The notes: generated by a model from the sequence alone, not told the origin. DNA of 64,000 bases from Sporomusa malonica (GCF_041428715.1 NZ_CP155572.1); one strand, 5' to 3'; shown: positions 23,844 to 32,948, numbered from the stretch's first letter. Numbers and translations are program-made.

Positions 23844-24905
23844 ATGAAAGGGTTTTATCAAAACGTAGTTGACCTACTTTCTTGTGGCGAGAGTATTGTA
23901 TTGGCTACTATCTTTCACAGTGCGGGATCAGCTCCGCGCTCGGCTGGGGCAAAGATGGTCATACGTGCTGATGGTTCTATAATTGGAACGGTTGGCGGAG
24001 GACGCTTGGAAGCTGATACTATTGGGCTAGCGAAAAAAGTTATGGAAAGTCGGCAATCTGTAATACAGGCGTTCGACTTGACTGGGACAGATGCTGCCGG
24101 GGTTGGAATGATTTGCGGTGGGGCAGGCGAAATCCTCCTGGATTATATCGACGCTGGCGATGATGAAAACCGTAAAGTGTTTGAAGCAATTATCGCAAAT
24201 ATGGATAAAGCGCAAAAGGCTTGGCTGATAACTGAATTAGCTGAAGAACCGGTGGAAGGAAAAATGCGGCAGCAATGTCTGGTTAAACACGATGGAACGG
24301 TAATCGGCAGTTTTCACTGCGAGCCAGAGTTTATGGCAAAGCTGTCATCTGGTCCGGCTAAGATTTCGATCCATGCTGACATTAAGGATGGTCGTCGCTT
24401 TATCGTGGAACCTATCAGAACCACAGGTGTAGTATACTTGTTCGGAGCAGGCCATGTTTCGCAACAAATTGCGCGACTTACTGATATGGTGGGTTTTAAT
24501 ACAATAGTGCTGGATGATCGTCCGGCGTTTGCCAATAAGGAGCGGTTTCCCAAGGCGGAAACTGTTGTTATCGATACCTTTCAGCCTCTCCCGGAACTGG
24601 TTATCAATAAAGACAGTTATCTTGTCATTGTGACAAGAGGACATCTTCATGACAGCATTGTGCTGGAACAGGCTCTCCGGACAAGTGCCGGATACATTGG
24701 TATGATCGGCAGCAAAAAGAAACGGGATAAACTGTTTAAGTCTCTTGAGGCCCAGGGATTCAGCAAGGAGGACCTAAAACGGGTATATTCCCCGATTGGT
24801 ATTGACATTTATGCCGAGACACCGGAAGAAATAGCAGTAAGCATTGTGGCTGAGTTGATCAAAGCCAGAGCGGAGCGGGAAAGATGTGTAACTGTAGAAA
24901 GATAG
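23844..24905 (+). CDS. XdhC-family molybdenum cofactor maturation protein (full length)
   Basis: 353 residues from ATG 23844 (GGAGGGG upstream). It has both XdhC domains: N-terminal CoxI-like (SAPRSAGAKMVIRADG, TVGGGRLEAD, GMICGGAGEI) and C-terminal Rossmann (YLFGAGHVSQQIARL, LDDRPAFANKERFP, VTRGHLHDSIVLEQAL, YIGMIGSKKKRDKL, SPIGIDIYAETPEEIAVSI). It is the intact counterpart of the split pair just upstream. It overlaps the next gene by 22 bases. Role: binding Moco and helping load it, sulfurated, into the hydroxylase. Confidence 0.93.
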   Translation: MKGFYQNVVDLLSCGESIVLATIFHSAGSAPRSAGAKMVIRADGSIIGTVGGGRLEADTIGLAKKVMESRQSVIQAFDLTGTDAAGVGMICGGAGEILLDYIDAGDDENRKVFEAIIANMDKAQKAWLITELAEEPVEGKMRQQCLVKHDGTVIGSFHCEPEFMAKLSSGPAKISIHADIKDGRRFIVEPIRTTGVVYLFGAGHVSQQIARLTDMVGFNTIVLDDRPAFANKERFPKAETVVIDTFQPLPELVINKDSYLVIVTRGHLHDSIVLEQALRTSAGYIGMIGSKKKRDKLFKSLEAQGFSKEDLKRVYSPIGIDIYAETPEEIAVSIVAELIKARAERERCVTVER

Positions 24906-26005
24906 CAGGGTTAATTGTTGCCGCAGGATATTCATCACGGATGGGCGCATTCAAACCGCTGTTGCCATTAGGCGGTAAAACGGTGATCGAAACAGCAGTA
25001 GACAGTTTGCGTCATGGAGGAGTAACTGATGTAAGGGTGGTGGTCGGTCATCGGGCTGAAGACCTCTATCCCTTATTGGAACGGTTGAATGTTTGCGTTA
25101 TTGAGAACCCGCGGTATGCTGAGGGCATGTTTTCTTCTGTTGTTGCCGGTCTTAATACCCTTGCCGGTGAAGCTGAGGCATTCTTCCTACTGCCTGGCGA
25201 TACGCCGTTAATAAGAAAACGCAGTATTAAAGATATGTTGCGGGAATACCGCAAAACCGGTGCAGCCGTGGTTTACCCAGTTTTCCATGACCATAGGGGC
25301 CATCCGCCGCTTATTAGTGCTAGGTGTTTTGAAAGCATCCTCAGCGGCAATAGCGCTGGCGGTCTGCGAGATATTCTGGATCGATTTGCCGCTGATAGCG
25401 TAGAGGTTGAACTAGCAGATCAGGGTGTATTGCTTGATATAGATACAATTGAAGATTATCGGAAACTTTCGGATTTTTATGCGCAGCGGGAGATTCCGAC
25501 TTATGACGAATGTCTTGCCATATTACATAAGCATAGGGTTGACAGTAGAGTATCACGGCATGGGCAGGTTGTTGCAGATGTGGGCCGCAGTATGGCAGGT
25601 CTACTTAATGGCGTAGGTTTAAATCTCAATGTTGATTTGGTTATCGCCGGGGGACTTGTACATGATCTGGCAAAGGGTAAGCCAAACCATCCCAAGCGAG
25701 GCGGGCGGATGATCAATTGTATGGGTTTTTCAGCATTGTCGGGTATTGTAGCTTCTCATATGGATATGGAGTTTGCGGCAGACTATGTCGTTGATGAGGC
25801 AGCTATTGTGTTCCTTGCTGACAAGTTAGTTCAGGGTGACAGGCTGGTAACTCTTGCTGAACGGTTTGGCCCAGCATTAAACAAGTTTTCGAGCAGTCCT
25901 GAAATTATTGATTCGGTTTTGCGAAGAATGCGGACAGCAGAAGCCATTAGCGATCGAGTATTGGGTCTTTTGGGAATCAGTAGCTTTGACGAAATGGCAT
26001 TATAA
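24884..26005 (+). CDS. MobA/MocA-like NTP transferase fused to an HD domain
   Basis: 373 residues. Residues 5-200 are a nucleotidyltransferase of the MobA/MocA type (IAGLIVAAGYSSRMGAFKPLLPLGG, FFLLPGDTPLI), known for adding CMP or GMP to molybdopterin. Residues 210-370 form an HD hydrolase domain (GLVHDLAKGKPNHPKRG, with metal-ligand His-Asp). This fusion matches the DVU_1551 family. It could make and unmake a nucleotide form of the cofactor, or process a different nucleotide; that is inference. Closely packed: overlaps xdhC upstream and is 15 bases from the desulfurase-like gene downstream. Confidence 0.88.
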   Translation: MCNCRKIAGLIVAAGYSSRMGAFKPLLPLGGKTVIETAVDSLRHGGVTDVRVVVGHRAEDLYPLLERLNVCVIENPRYAEGMFSSVVAGLNTLAGEAEAFFLLPGDTPLIRKRSIKDMLREYRKTGAAVVYPVFHDHRGHPPLISARCFESILSGNSAGGLRDILDRFAADSVEVELADQGVLLDIDTIEDYRKLSDFYAQREIPTYDECLAILHKHRVDSRVSRHGQVVADVGRSMAGLLNGVGLNLNVDLVIAGGLVHDLAKGKPNHPKRGGRMINCMGFSALSGIVASHMDMEFAADYVVDEAAIVFLADKLVQGDRLVTLAERFGPALNKFSSSPEIIDSVLRRMRTAEAISDRVLGLLGISSFDEMAL

Positions 26006-26020
26006 TAGGGGGCGAGGTCT

Positions 26021-27154
26021 ATGAAGCCAGTTTATTTGAATAATGCCGCGACTTCATGGCCAAAGAAAGGGCAGGTGGGCGGTACCGTTGCTGCTTACAT
26101 TGACGGACTTCCCTGCCATGCCGGACGTTCGGGTTTTAGCGGGTGGGATGTTACGGGACAATGCCGGGGGTTATTGGCTGGCTTGCTTCAGGTAAAGAAT
26201 CCCAACCAGATTGTTTTGTGTTCTAATGCTACCTACGCCTTAAATATCGCTCTACATGGCATACACTGGCAGAGTGGAGCAGCAGTAGTAACTACTGCTG
26301 CTGAGCATAATTCTGTCCTGCGCCCGTTGCATTATCTGTCAAAAACCAAGGGGATATCCATTCATGAGGTTTCCGTTGATAGAATGGGGCGGGTCATCCT
26401 AGATGAATGGGAAGCCGCCATACAGCAATTTAAGCCCCAACTGGTTGTGTTTACTCACGCATCTAATGTTACCGGTGCGGTTAATGATGCGGCGAGGCTC
26501 GGCGAGATAGCCAAACAGGCAGGTGCCATTACTCTCTTGGACGCATCACAGAGTTTGGGCATTATTCCTGTCTTACCTGAAGTATGGGGTTTTGATATGG
26601 TGGCTTTTACCGGGCATAAGTATCTGTTAGGCCCGACTGGTACGGGAGGACTATATATAGCCCCCGGATTAGACTTAGAGCCGGTGTGGGTAGGCGGAAC
26701 TGGGATACAAAGTGACCTTGACGAAATGCCGCCAGATATGCCTAGCCGTTTCGAAGCCGGCACCCCTAATGACCCCGCGTTTGCCGGTTTGGCTGCTGCT
26801 GTGACCTGGGCAAATGATCATGGTCTTGACAGCACTGAGTTACAGAGCAAGATCGAGAGGTTAGCAGCAGGCTTGGCTGCAGCAGGAGCAGACGTTATCT
26901 TTGTGGCCCCCCCGAGGACTCCAGTTGTTTCTTTTACGCTAAGGGACTGGGATGTAGGAGACGTTGGCGAAGTGCTGCACAAAAGTTTTGGTATAATCTG
27001 TCGGACCGGACTCCATTGTGCGCCGCGAATTCATTCCTACCTTGGAAGCTATCCTGCTGGTACGGTGCGGTTCAGTTTATCCCGTTTTACTACATATGAA
27101 GAAATTGACTATTGCTTAAGGGCTGTAGGCGAGATGATGCATGAAACAGGTTGA
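26021..27154 (+). CDS. Cysteine desulfurase-like class V aminotransferase
   Basis: 377 residues. PLP fold type I, NifS/Csd branch: VYLNNAATSWPKKG at the N-terminus, AEHNSVLRPL, LLDASQSLG, Schiff-base Lys in FTGHKYLLGPTGTGG (about residue 200), and CRTGLHCAP near 326 carrying the sulfur-transferring Cys region. In this setting it probably supplies the terminal sulfur of the Mo cofactor, as with NifS-like helpers of xanthine dehydrogenases. The following small gene overlaps its 3-prime end by 14 bases. Confidence 0.9.
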   Translation: MKPVYLNNAATSWPKKGQVGGTVAAYIDGLPCHAGRSGFSGWDVTGQCRGLLAGLLQVKNPNQIVLCSNATYALNIALHGIHWQSGAAVVTTAAEHNSVLRPLHYLSKTKGISIHEVSVDRMGRVILDEWEAAIQQFKPQLVVFTHASNVTGAVNDAARLGEIAKQAGAITLLDASQSLGIIPVLPEVWGFDMVAFTGHKYLLGPTGTGGLYIAPGLDLEPVWVGGTGIQSDLDEMPPDMPSRFEAGTPNDPAFAGLAAAVTWANDHGLDSTELQSKIERLAAGLAAAGADVIFVAPPRTPVVSFTLRDWDVGDVGEVLHKSFGIICRTGLHCAPRIHSYLGSYPAGTVRFSLSRFTTYEEIDYCLRAVGEMMHETG

Positions 27155-27455
27155 ATGGAAAAAGGTTGAAAATTGCTTTAGCGGCACTAATGTATATGAA
27201 TACCGTTTGCCTATTAAGGCCGATGAGGGATTTATTAATCACTTTTGCACAATTGGTTCGGTCAAATATTTTCGGAATTTTCCGCGACCATTTTTTAAGG
27301 CCGACCTTGCTGACGGTATAACGCTAAAAGGAGTTATTGCTGATTCTGTAATTAAAGTCAGCTTTCCTGATCAAGATCCGCTAGGCTGCAAGCAAAAATT
27401 TGAGTGGCTCTTGGAAGAATTGATCAAACAACATGAGACTGGCGGGGAGCGATAA
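27141..27455 (+). CDS. Hypothetical protein of the molybdenum island
   Basis: 104 residues, starting inside the 3-prime end of the desulfurase-like gene. The sequence (EWKKVENCFSGTNVYEYRLP, then NHFCTIGSVKYFRNFPRPFFK) is compact and alpha/beta-like with few Cys. I do not recognise a family. Tight overlap upstream and a 9-base gap downstream to the radical SAM gene tie it to this operon. Confidence 0.7.
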   Translation: MKQVEWKKVENCFSGTNVYEYRLPIKADEGFINHFCTIGSVKYFRNFPRPFFKADLADGITLKGVIADSVIKVSFPDQDPLGCKQKFEWLLEELIKQHETGGER

Positions 27456-27463
27456 ATTTTAAC

Positions 27464-28852
27464 ATGGATGATATCCGAGAACAAGAAGAAGTGGTACTTT
27501 CTATAACCCAAAGTGTCTGTCCTGAATGTCTGCAACGCATTCCAGCTCAACGCGTGGCACGGGGTGACGATGTGTTTTTAAAAAAATGCTGCCCAGAGCA
27601 TGGTGAGTATCAAGTACGCATCTGGCAGGGGGAAGCTGCCTACCTAAACTGGAATAGTCCCCAAATCCCGTCTTCGCCGGCAGTCTGTGCCACCGAAAAA
27701 GACCGGGGGTGCCCCTTTGACTGCGGCTTATGCCCAGATCACCGCCAGCAGACGTGCTGTGTGCTGTTGGAAGTGACAAACAAATGCAACTTGCAGTGCC
27801 CTGTCTGTTTTGCCGCATCGTTACTGGACGAGCAGGAACAACCGGACCTTGCGGTCATTGAGGGCTGGTACCGTATGCTGATGAATAGTGGTGGGCCCTA
27901 CAATATTCAATTGTCAGGCGGTGAGCCAACTGTTCGTGATGATTTGCCAGAGATTATCTCAATGGGCAAAAGGCTGGGATTTGATTTTTTTCAGGTTAAT
28001 ACCAATGGCTTGCGACTTGCAACTGATGACGAGTATGTTGGCAGGCTGAAAGCAGCAGGACTAAATTGTGTATTCCTGCAGTTTGATGGGATGAACGACA
28101 ACGTCTATACCAAGCTGCGCGGGCGGGCGCTGCTTGACATCAAGAAGCAGGTACTAGAGGTCTGCGCTGCCCATGATATTGGTGTAGTGCTTGTACCGAC
28201 TTTGGTGCCTGGGGTAAACGATGAGCATATTGGTGATATTTTGAAGTTTGCCATCAGCAGGATGCCGACCGTGAGGGGAGTCCACTTTCAGCCGATCAGC
28301 TACTTTGGGAGATACCCAGAAGCCCCGGTAGATGCTGATCGTATAACCCTTCCTGAGGTTATTCGGGAGATTGAGAAACAGACTGGTGGGCAGATGAAAG
28401 CAGAGCACTTTCGCCCACCAGGTGGTGAACATGCCCATTGTTCATTTCATGGTAATTTTGCCCTTATGCCTGATGGCGATTTAAAACCTCTTCTGCCGCA
28501 AAGTACAGGTACCTGTTGCTGTACCCCTACAACTGGGGGAGCTAAGCGTGCCCGGCAGTTTGTTGCCAGGCAATGGTCGTCTGCCACCACGGCAGCATCT
28601 CGCAGCAACCAACCACGCAGTTCTGAAGGCGCCACTGGCAGCCTGACTAGTCTGGATGAGTTTTTGGAACGAGTAAGTACCTATAAGCTTGCTGTGTCAG
28701 GTATGGCTTTTCAGGATGCCTGGACCTTGGATTTGGATCGGCTAAAGCAGTGCTTTATTCATGTGGTAAGCCCAGAGGGCCGGTTGGTTCCTTTTTGCGC
28801 CTATAACCTGACAGACCGTCAGGGACGGGCTCTGTACCGGAGGGGGTTATGA
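27464..28852 (+). CDS. Radical SAM protein (TrsS-like)
   Basis: 462 residues. An N-terminal zinc-knuckle-like segment (CPECLQRIPA, CCPEHGEY) precedes the radical SAM core: EVTNKCNLQCPVCFAAS with the CX3CX2C cluster ligands at about residues 108, 112 and 115, SGGEPTVRDDLPE and NTNGLRLA. A CCC run (TGTCCCTPTTGG) lies near residue 350; some homologs are annotated as selenoproteins (TrsS), but no in-frame UGA is present here. Overlaps the CoA ligase by four bases. It may modify a cofactor or peptide together with the methyltransferase at 21024; the reaction is unknown. Confidence 0.88.
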   Translation: MDDIREQEEVVLSITQSVCPECLQRIPAQRVARGDDVFLKKCCPEHGEYQVRIWQGEAAYLNWNSPQIPSSPAVCATEKDRGCPFDCGLCPDHRQQTCCVLLEVTNKCNLQCPVCFAASLLDEQEQPDLAVIEGWYRMLMNSGGPYNIQLSGGEPTVRDDLPEIISMGKRLGFDFFQVNTNGLRLATDDEYVGRLKAAGLNCVFLQFDGMNDNVYTKLRGRALLDIKKQVLEVCAAHDIGVVLVPTLVPGVNDEHIGDILKFAISRMPTVRGVHFQPISYFGRYPEAPVDADRITLPEVIREIEKQTGGQMKAEHFRPPGGEHAHCSFHGNFALMPDGDLKPLLPQSTGTCCCTPTTGGAKRARQFVARQWSSATTAASRSNQPRSSEGATGSLTSLDEFLERVSTYKLAVSGMAFQDAWTLDLDRLKQCFIHVVSPEGRLVPFCAYNLTDRQGRALYRRGL

Positions 28853-30201
28853 CAACTGATGTGCGGATAACGCCACTAGACGCTTGGATTGCTGGGAAAA
28901 TGGGAACAGCAGGTGGCCGGGTGACAAGGGAACAGATCAACTGTTACCAGTTAATTCGATTAAATGAAACAATAAGCAGAGCGCGGAGCTTGAGTCCTTT
29001 CTACAGGAAGCATTTAGCCGGTATGGGGTTAAATGGTCTTACACGATTAGAACAGATTGCGGAATATCCCTTGACTACCGCAGCTGACGTGACTGCACAC
29101 GCTTTGCAGATGGTATGTGTCTCGCAGAGCCAAATTAATCGGGTGGTGACCCTGAATACTTCAGGCACTAGCGGGAACCCGAAACGCATTTACTTTAGCC
29201 CTTTTGATCAGGAGCTGACAATAGATTTTTTTCAGTGTGGCATGTCAACCTTAGTTGGTCCAGGAGATAAGGCGCTTATTTTGCTGCCAGGTGAGCGTCC
29301 TGGCAGTGTGGGTGATCTATTGCTGCAGGCATTGTTGCGCCTTGGTGTTTTGCCCACTTATTACGGTCTTGTTGAGAACGTGCCGAAGGCCGTCCTGAGA
29401 ATGTGTCAGGTAAAGGCAAACTGCTTGGTAGGTGTACCGGTACAAGTACTGGCAATGGCCCGCTATTGGGAAAAATGGGGCGGGAGTGAATGGGCGCCAC
29501 GGTGTGCACTATTAAGTACCGACCACATCCCGGCAGCCATTACGCGCGAACTCAAGCGGATCTGGAATTGTGAAGTGTATGAACATTATGGAATGACAGA
29601 GATGGGATTAGGCGGGGGGCTGGAATGTGCCGCACATGAAGGCTGTCATATGCGGGAAGCTGATCTATATTTCGAAATTGTTGATCCGGTTTCTGCGCAG
29701 CCACTGCCAGACGGCGAGTATGGAGAGGTGGTTTTTACTACTTTAACAAGGCAAGGAATGCCACTGATTCGCTATCGAACTGGTGATATTTCGAGATTTA
29801 TCGTGAATCAATGCCAGTGCGGCAGTATACTACGGCGTCTTGAACGGGTAAGGAGCCGGAAAGATGGAACAGTCTGTTTCGGGGAAGGCTGGGAGTTTAC
29901 AATAGCAGATCTCGATGAAGTCCTCTTTGCCTTGCCTGAGGTCACTAATTTCACCGCTGAGGTTAACTATGGCGAAATTACAAAATTGAAATTAGTTATA
30001 GTCGTGCTAGCTGATGGTCAACCTCCAGACCAACCTTTTGCCTTAAGTGCTCTACGACAATTGCCTGCAATCCAAGCGGCAGAGCAAGCCGGGAAGCTGA
30101 TGGTAGAGGTAGAGTTTGTCCGCAATTTGACTTTATCTCCCGCAAAAAGAAGCATCCGTGTAACTGGTCTGGCGAGGGAGGGTGTGGGGAGTGCGGTATA
30201 A
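28849..30201 (+). CDS. AMP-dependent CoA ligase of the phenylacetate-CoA ligase type (DVU_1553-like)
   Basis: 450 residues. Adenylate-forming fold with LNTSGTSGNPKRIYFS (P-loop-like motif near 102), EHYGMTEMGLGGG near 245 and the RYRTGDISRFI hinge region. Length and motifs place it with PaaK-type ligases. A CysX-rich patch (CQCGSILRRLERV) follows the hinge, as in PaaK. Either it activates the carboxylic acid produced by the hydroxylase, or it adenylates a carboxylate in cofactor assembly; the conserved neighbourhood in other bacteria makes the second possibility worth keeping. Confidence 0.88.
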   Translation: MTTDVRITPLDAWIAGKMGTAGGRVTREQINCYQLIRLNETISRARSLSPFYRKHLAGMGLNGLTRLEQIAEYPLTTAADVTAHALQMVCVSQSQINRVVTLNTSGTSGNPKRIYFSPFDQELTIDFFQCGMSTLVGPGDKALILLPGERPGSVGDLLLQALLRLGVLPTYYGLVENVPKAVLRMCQVKANCLVGVPVQVLAMARYWEKWGGSEWAPRCALLSTDHIPAAITRELKRIWNCEVYEHYGMTEMGLGGGLECAAHEGCHMREADLYFEIVDPVSAQPLPDGEYGEVVFTTLTRQGMPLIRYRTGDISRFIVNQCQCGSILRRLERVRSRKDGTVCFGEGWEFTIADLDEVLFALPEVTNFTAEVNYGEITKLKLVIVVLADGQPPDQPFALSALRQLPAIQAAEQAGKLMVEVEFVRNLTLSPAKRSIRVTGLAREGVGSAV

Positions 30202-30826
30202 TGCGAAGGAAAAAGTTATATATCTAATTCGTCATGGTAGTATAGAAATGGAGAATAGCGAGCGGCGGTATATCGGGCAAATTGATCTGCCTTTGTCAGA
30301 CGAGGGTGTGAGGCAAGCTCGCTTGCTACAAGCAGAACTTGGGGGGGAAGATATTTCGAGTGTCTTTTGCAGTGATCTGATACGCTCTGTGGATACTGCG
30401 AGGATTATTTCTGCAAGCTGGGACACAGAATTAGTAATTAGGCGCGATCTTCGGGAAATTAATATGGGTGATTGGGAGGGAAAAACTTTTCGGGAAATTG
30501 CGACATGCCATCCCGAAGAGTATGCAAAGCGGGGGAGTAATATCATCAGTTACCGTGCCCCGGGCGCTGAGAGTTTCGAAGAATGCATGTCCAGGGGTAT
30601 TGCGGCATTCTCTGATATAGCCGATTCTACTGAAGGAAATATTCTTATTGTGGGTCATGCGGGGATTAACAGACTACTATTATGTCATATTCTTGGTATG
30701 CCTCTTGAAAATCTTTTCCGTATCTCTCAGGGGTATGGGTGTATTAACATATTGGCAGTTAGCGGCGGGCAATATTGCGTTAAGTTGTTAAATGGGCTTG
30801 TATATGCACCGCGGAAAGAAGTCTGA
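30191..30826 (+). CDS. Histidine phosphatase family protein (phosphoglycerate mutase-like)
   Basis: 211 residues from GTG 30191, chosen because GGGAGGG lies eight bases upstream; a GTG at 30182 abuts that site. The active-site VIYLIRHGSIEM at the N-terminus, LREINMGDWEGKTF and the second catalytic His in ILIVGHAGINRLLL identify the family. It is alike in size to alpha-ribazole phosphatase, so a nucleotide or cofactor phosphate is a plausible substrate. Last gene of the plus-strand island before a bidirectional terminator. Confidence 0.88.
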   Translation: MRYNAKEKVIYLIRHGSIEMENSERRYIGQIDLPLSDEGVRQARLLQAELGGEDISSVFCSDLIRSVDTARIISASWDTELVIRRDLREINMGDWEGKTFREIATCHPEEYAKRGSNIISYRAPGAESFEECMSRGIAAFSDIADSTEGNILIVGHAGINRLLLCHILGMPLENLFRISQGYGCINILAVSGGQYCVKLLNGLVYAPRKEV

Positions 30827-30828
30827 TG

Positions 30829-30876
30829 ACCTAAAAACAAAAGCCAGCGGAAAAACCGCTGGCTTTTGTTTTAGGT
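30829..30876. terminator. Bidirectional terminator between converging genes
   Basis: ACAAAAGCCAGCGG pairs perfectly with CCGCTGGCTTTTGT around an AAAAA loop, extended by ACCTAAAA/TTTAGGT. It serves the plus-strand island and the minus-strand regulator, whose stop codon lies inside it. Confidence 0.9.
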
Positions 30877-31791
30877 CTGGCCCATGATCTGACCGGTGTG
30901 GGTAATGTCGTATCCTCCCATACCTGCTATCTGCTCGCGGAAAGCTGCTGAACGGATAATGGCTAATAAGGTTTGGAAATGCGGCTTGTCCGCGTCCTCC
31001 TTGCGGATAACCAAATCATATCTTTCTTTTCTAAGCGGAATAAAGTCGATGTTAGCATTTTGCAGAGCTACTTTCTCAATACCTAATCCGACATCGGCCT
31101 CACCACGCGCAACAGTGCTGGCAATTGTGAGATGACTTGTCTCTTCGCGGGTATAGCCATTAATCAAGGCGGAATTAAGATCCAGTTTTCGTAGTTGCTC
31201 ATCAAGTAATACTCTGGCACCTGAACCGCGTTCCCTGTTAATGAGTCGTAACTCAGGTTTGGCTAAATCATTCCAGTCGGTAATATCTAACGGATTATTT
31301 TTAGCGACATAAAATCCTGCAGTGCGATAGACAAGGTTGATAAGCAGCGCTCTATGGCCTGGTAACAGACTGCGAACATATGGAACATTGTACGTATCGG
31401 TGTCGCCATCCCAAAGATGTGCAGTTGCTACATTGGCGTTGCCTCGGTAGAGAGCAGTCAATCCGTCCATGCTGCCAGTATAGTTACGCAGAACGCTGAT
31501 GTGTGGGAGCTCTTTTTCAAGATGCCTGGTGAGAATATCAAGAACAGTATCCTGTCCGCAGATGATAAAGCCACTATGACGGGGGGCTTCAGCCGGAGCG
31601 GAGGGCTGCGATATATTAGTCCCTTTTGATTTCTGAATATACATATCAAGATCAGGTGCCTCGACACGGACTTTGCGTCCGATATGGTAAGCTGCCAAGT
31701 CACCGCGTTTGATCATTTCATAAACTGTGAATTTGGAAATCTTTAAAATTTTTGCTACTTCTTCTGGTGTATAGGAAGCGTTTTCGCTCAT
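30871..31791 (-). CDS. Excisionase-type HTH regulator with periplasmic-binding-like sensor domain
   Basis: 306 residues. An N-terminal MerR/excisionase HTH (YTPEEVAKILKISKFTVYEMIKRG) is joined by a linker to a PBP-like domain (from about residue 75, SGFIICGQDTVLDILTRHLEKEL onward). This fusion is typical of regulators beside molybdate or tungstate transporters, where the PBP domain probably senses the oxyanion. It is transcribed away from modABC across a 323-base gap, so it likely controls that operon and perhaps the island. Confidence 0.85.
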   Translation of the reverse strand: MSENASYTPEEVAKILKISKFTVYEMIKRGDLAAYHIGRKVRVEAPDLDMYIQKSKGTNISQPSAPAEAPRHSGFIICGQDTVLDILTRHLEKELPHISVLRNYTGSMDGLTALYRGNANVATAHLWDGDTDTYNVPYVRSLLPGHRALLINLVYRTAGFYVAKNNPLDITDWNDLAKPELRLINRERGSGARVLLDEQLRKLDLNSALINGYTREETSHLTIASTVARGEADVGLGIEKVALQNANIDFIPLRKERYDLVIRKEDADKPHFQTLLAIIRSAAFREQIAGMGGYDITHTGQIMGQT

Positions 31792-32114
31792 AATTCCTCC
31801 AAAATTTTTAATAAATTTTCAAATATCCTCTTGCTAATATAATACAATGGATACTATAATAACACCATAGGTATTTTATATTTAGTTTTGTTCTGTTATG
31901 TTAGTTTTTGATTGATATATAACCAGAAGACTTTGTCGTTTGTACTAACTGTCGCTGCAATTTTATGTAATAGAGAACAATGCTGTTCAGCTAATGTAGT
32001 TATGTTTAATTATGTTAGTTCTTTTTGTTTTAAGGAGGGTTGTGATGTTGTTATGCAGGTCCTGGTAATTATGATGTGTAATAATGAAATCAGTATGCTG
32101 AGGAGGAGACCGGA
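31792..32114. other. Regulatory gap between the PBP-type regulator and modA
   Basis: AT-rich divergent promoter region with no long convincing gene. It contains a loose dyad ATACTAT/ATAGGTAT near 31850-31875 that could be an operator. A very short ORF of seven codons (MLLCRSW) at 32045-32068 has a strong AAGGAGGG site six bases upstream and might be a leader peptide. modA has its own GAGGAGGAG site. Confidence 0.5.
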
Positions 32115-32948
32115 ATGAAAAAAATCGACAGGTTTAATAAGAAAGCATTGTTATTTTTTGTGGTGGTTTTGATTCTTGCAATTAATTTCGTTGCTGGCTG
32201 CGGTAGTACAAGCCAGGCACCCCAAACGCCGCCGGCGACTGCACAACAGCAGCCTGTTGAACTTACTATATCGGCTGCAGTTAGCCTTAAGGATGCTCTG
32301 ACCGAAATTCAAAATAAATATCAGGCCAAAAACCCTAATGTTAAGCTAGTGTACAATCTTGGTGCCTCTGGTTCTCTCCAGAAACAAATTGAGCAGGGTG
32401 CCCCAGCAGATATCTTTATCTCTGCCGCTCCCAAACAAATGGATGAGCTTGAAGCTAAGAACCTGATCAATAAGGCTACCCGCAAAAATCTGGTAGAAAA
32501 TAAGCTTGTCGTTGTGGTGCCCAAGGAATCAAAAATTGAGATCACTAACTTTGCGGACTTGGCTAAAGACAGTGTGCAAAAACTAGCCTTAGGTGAGACT
32601 GCAACTGTTCCGGCCGGGCAGTACGCCCAAGAAGCCTTGAATAAGCTTGGTGCATGGGATAAGGTTAAGGATAAGGTTGTTTTTGCGAAAGATGTCCGCA
32701 CCGTACTTGCTTACGCTGAAACAGGAAATGTCGATGCCGGTATAGTATATAAAACTGATGCCTTATCCAGTGAAAAAGTCAAAATAACAGCAACAGCTCC
32801 AGAAGGTTCCCATAAGCCTGTCGTTTATCCGGCTGCCCTGCTAGCGGCTACTAAACAACCGAAAGCAGCTGAAGAGTTCTTGGCCTATCTCTATAGCAGT
32901 GAAAGCAAAGCTGTCTTTGAAAAATATGGCTTTGCAATGGGGAAATAA
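32115..32948 (+). CDS. modA: Molybdate ABC transporter substrate-binding lipoprotein ModA
   Basis: 277 residues with a lipoprotein signal peptide ending in the lipobox VAGC (Cys29), so it is probably anchored on the outer face of the inner membrane. The mature part is ModA: ELTISAAVSLKDALTEIQNKY, NLGASGSLQKQIEQGAPADIFISAA, VVVPKESKIEI and the GNVDAGIVYKTDA segment. It captures molybdate, possibly tungstate. GAGGAGGAG precedes the ATG. modB and modC follow. Confidence 0.95.
   Translation: MKKIDRFNKKALLFFVVVLILAINFVAGCGSTSQAPQTPPATAQQQPVELTISAAVSLKDALTEIQNKYQAKNPNVKLVYNLGASGSLQKQIEQGAPADIFISAAPKQMDELEAKNLINKATRKNLVENKLVVVVPKESKIEITNFADLAKDSVQKLALGETATVPAGQYAQEALNKLGAWDKVKDKVVFAKDVRTVLAYAETGNVDAGIVYKTDALSSEKVKITATAPEGSHKPVVYPAALLAATKQPKAAEEFLAYLYSSESKAVFEKYGFAMGK

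Noticed and set aside
27464..28852. Selenocysteine in the radical SAM (TrsS-like) protein
   Set aside because: Some relatives are said to be selenoproteins, but this frame has no in-frame UGA and has a CCC run where a U might be expected.
31912..32118. Open frame of 68 codons upstream of modA
   Set aside because: Non-ATG start without a ribosome binding site, no recognisable domain, Cys and Met scattered; more likely the regulatory gap.
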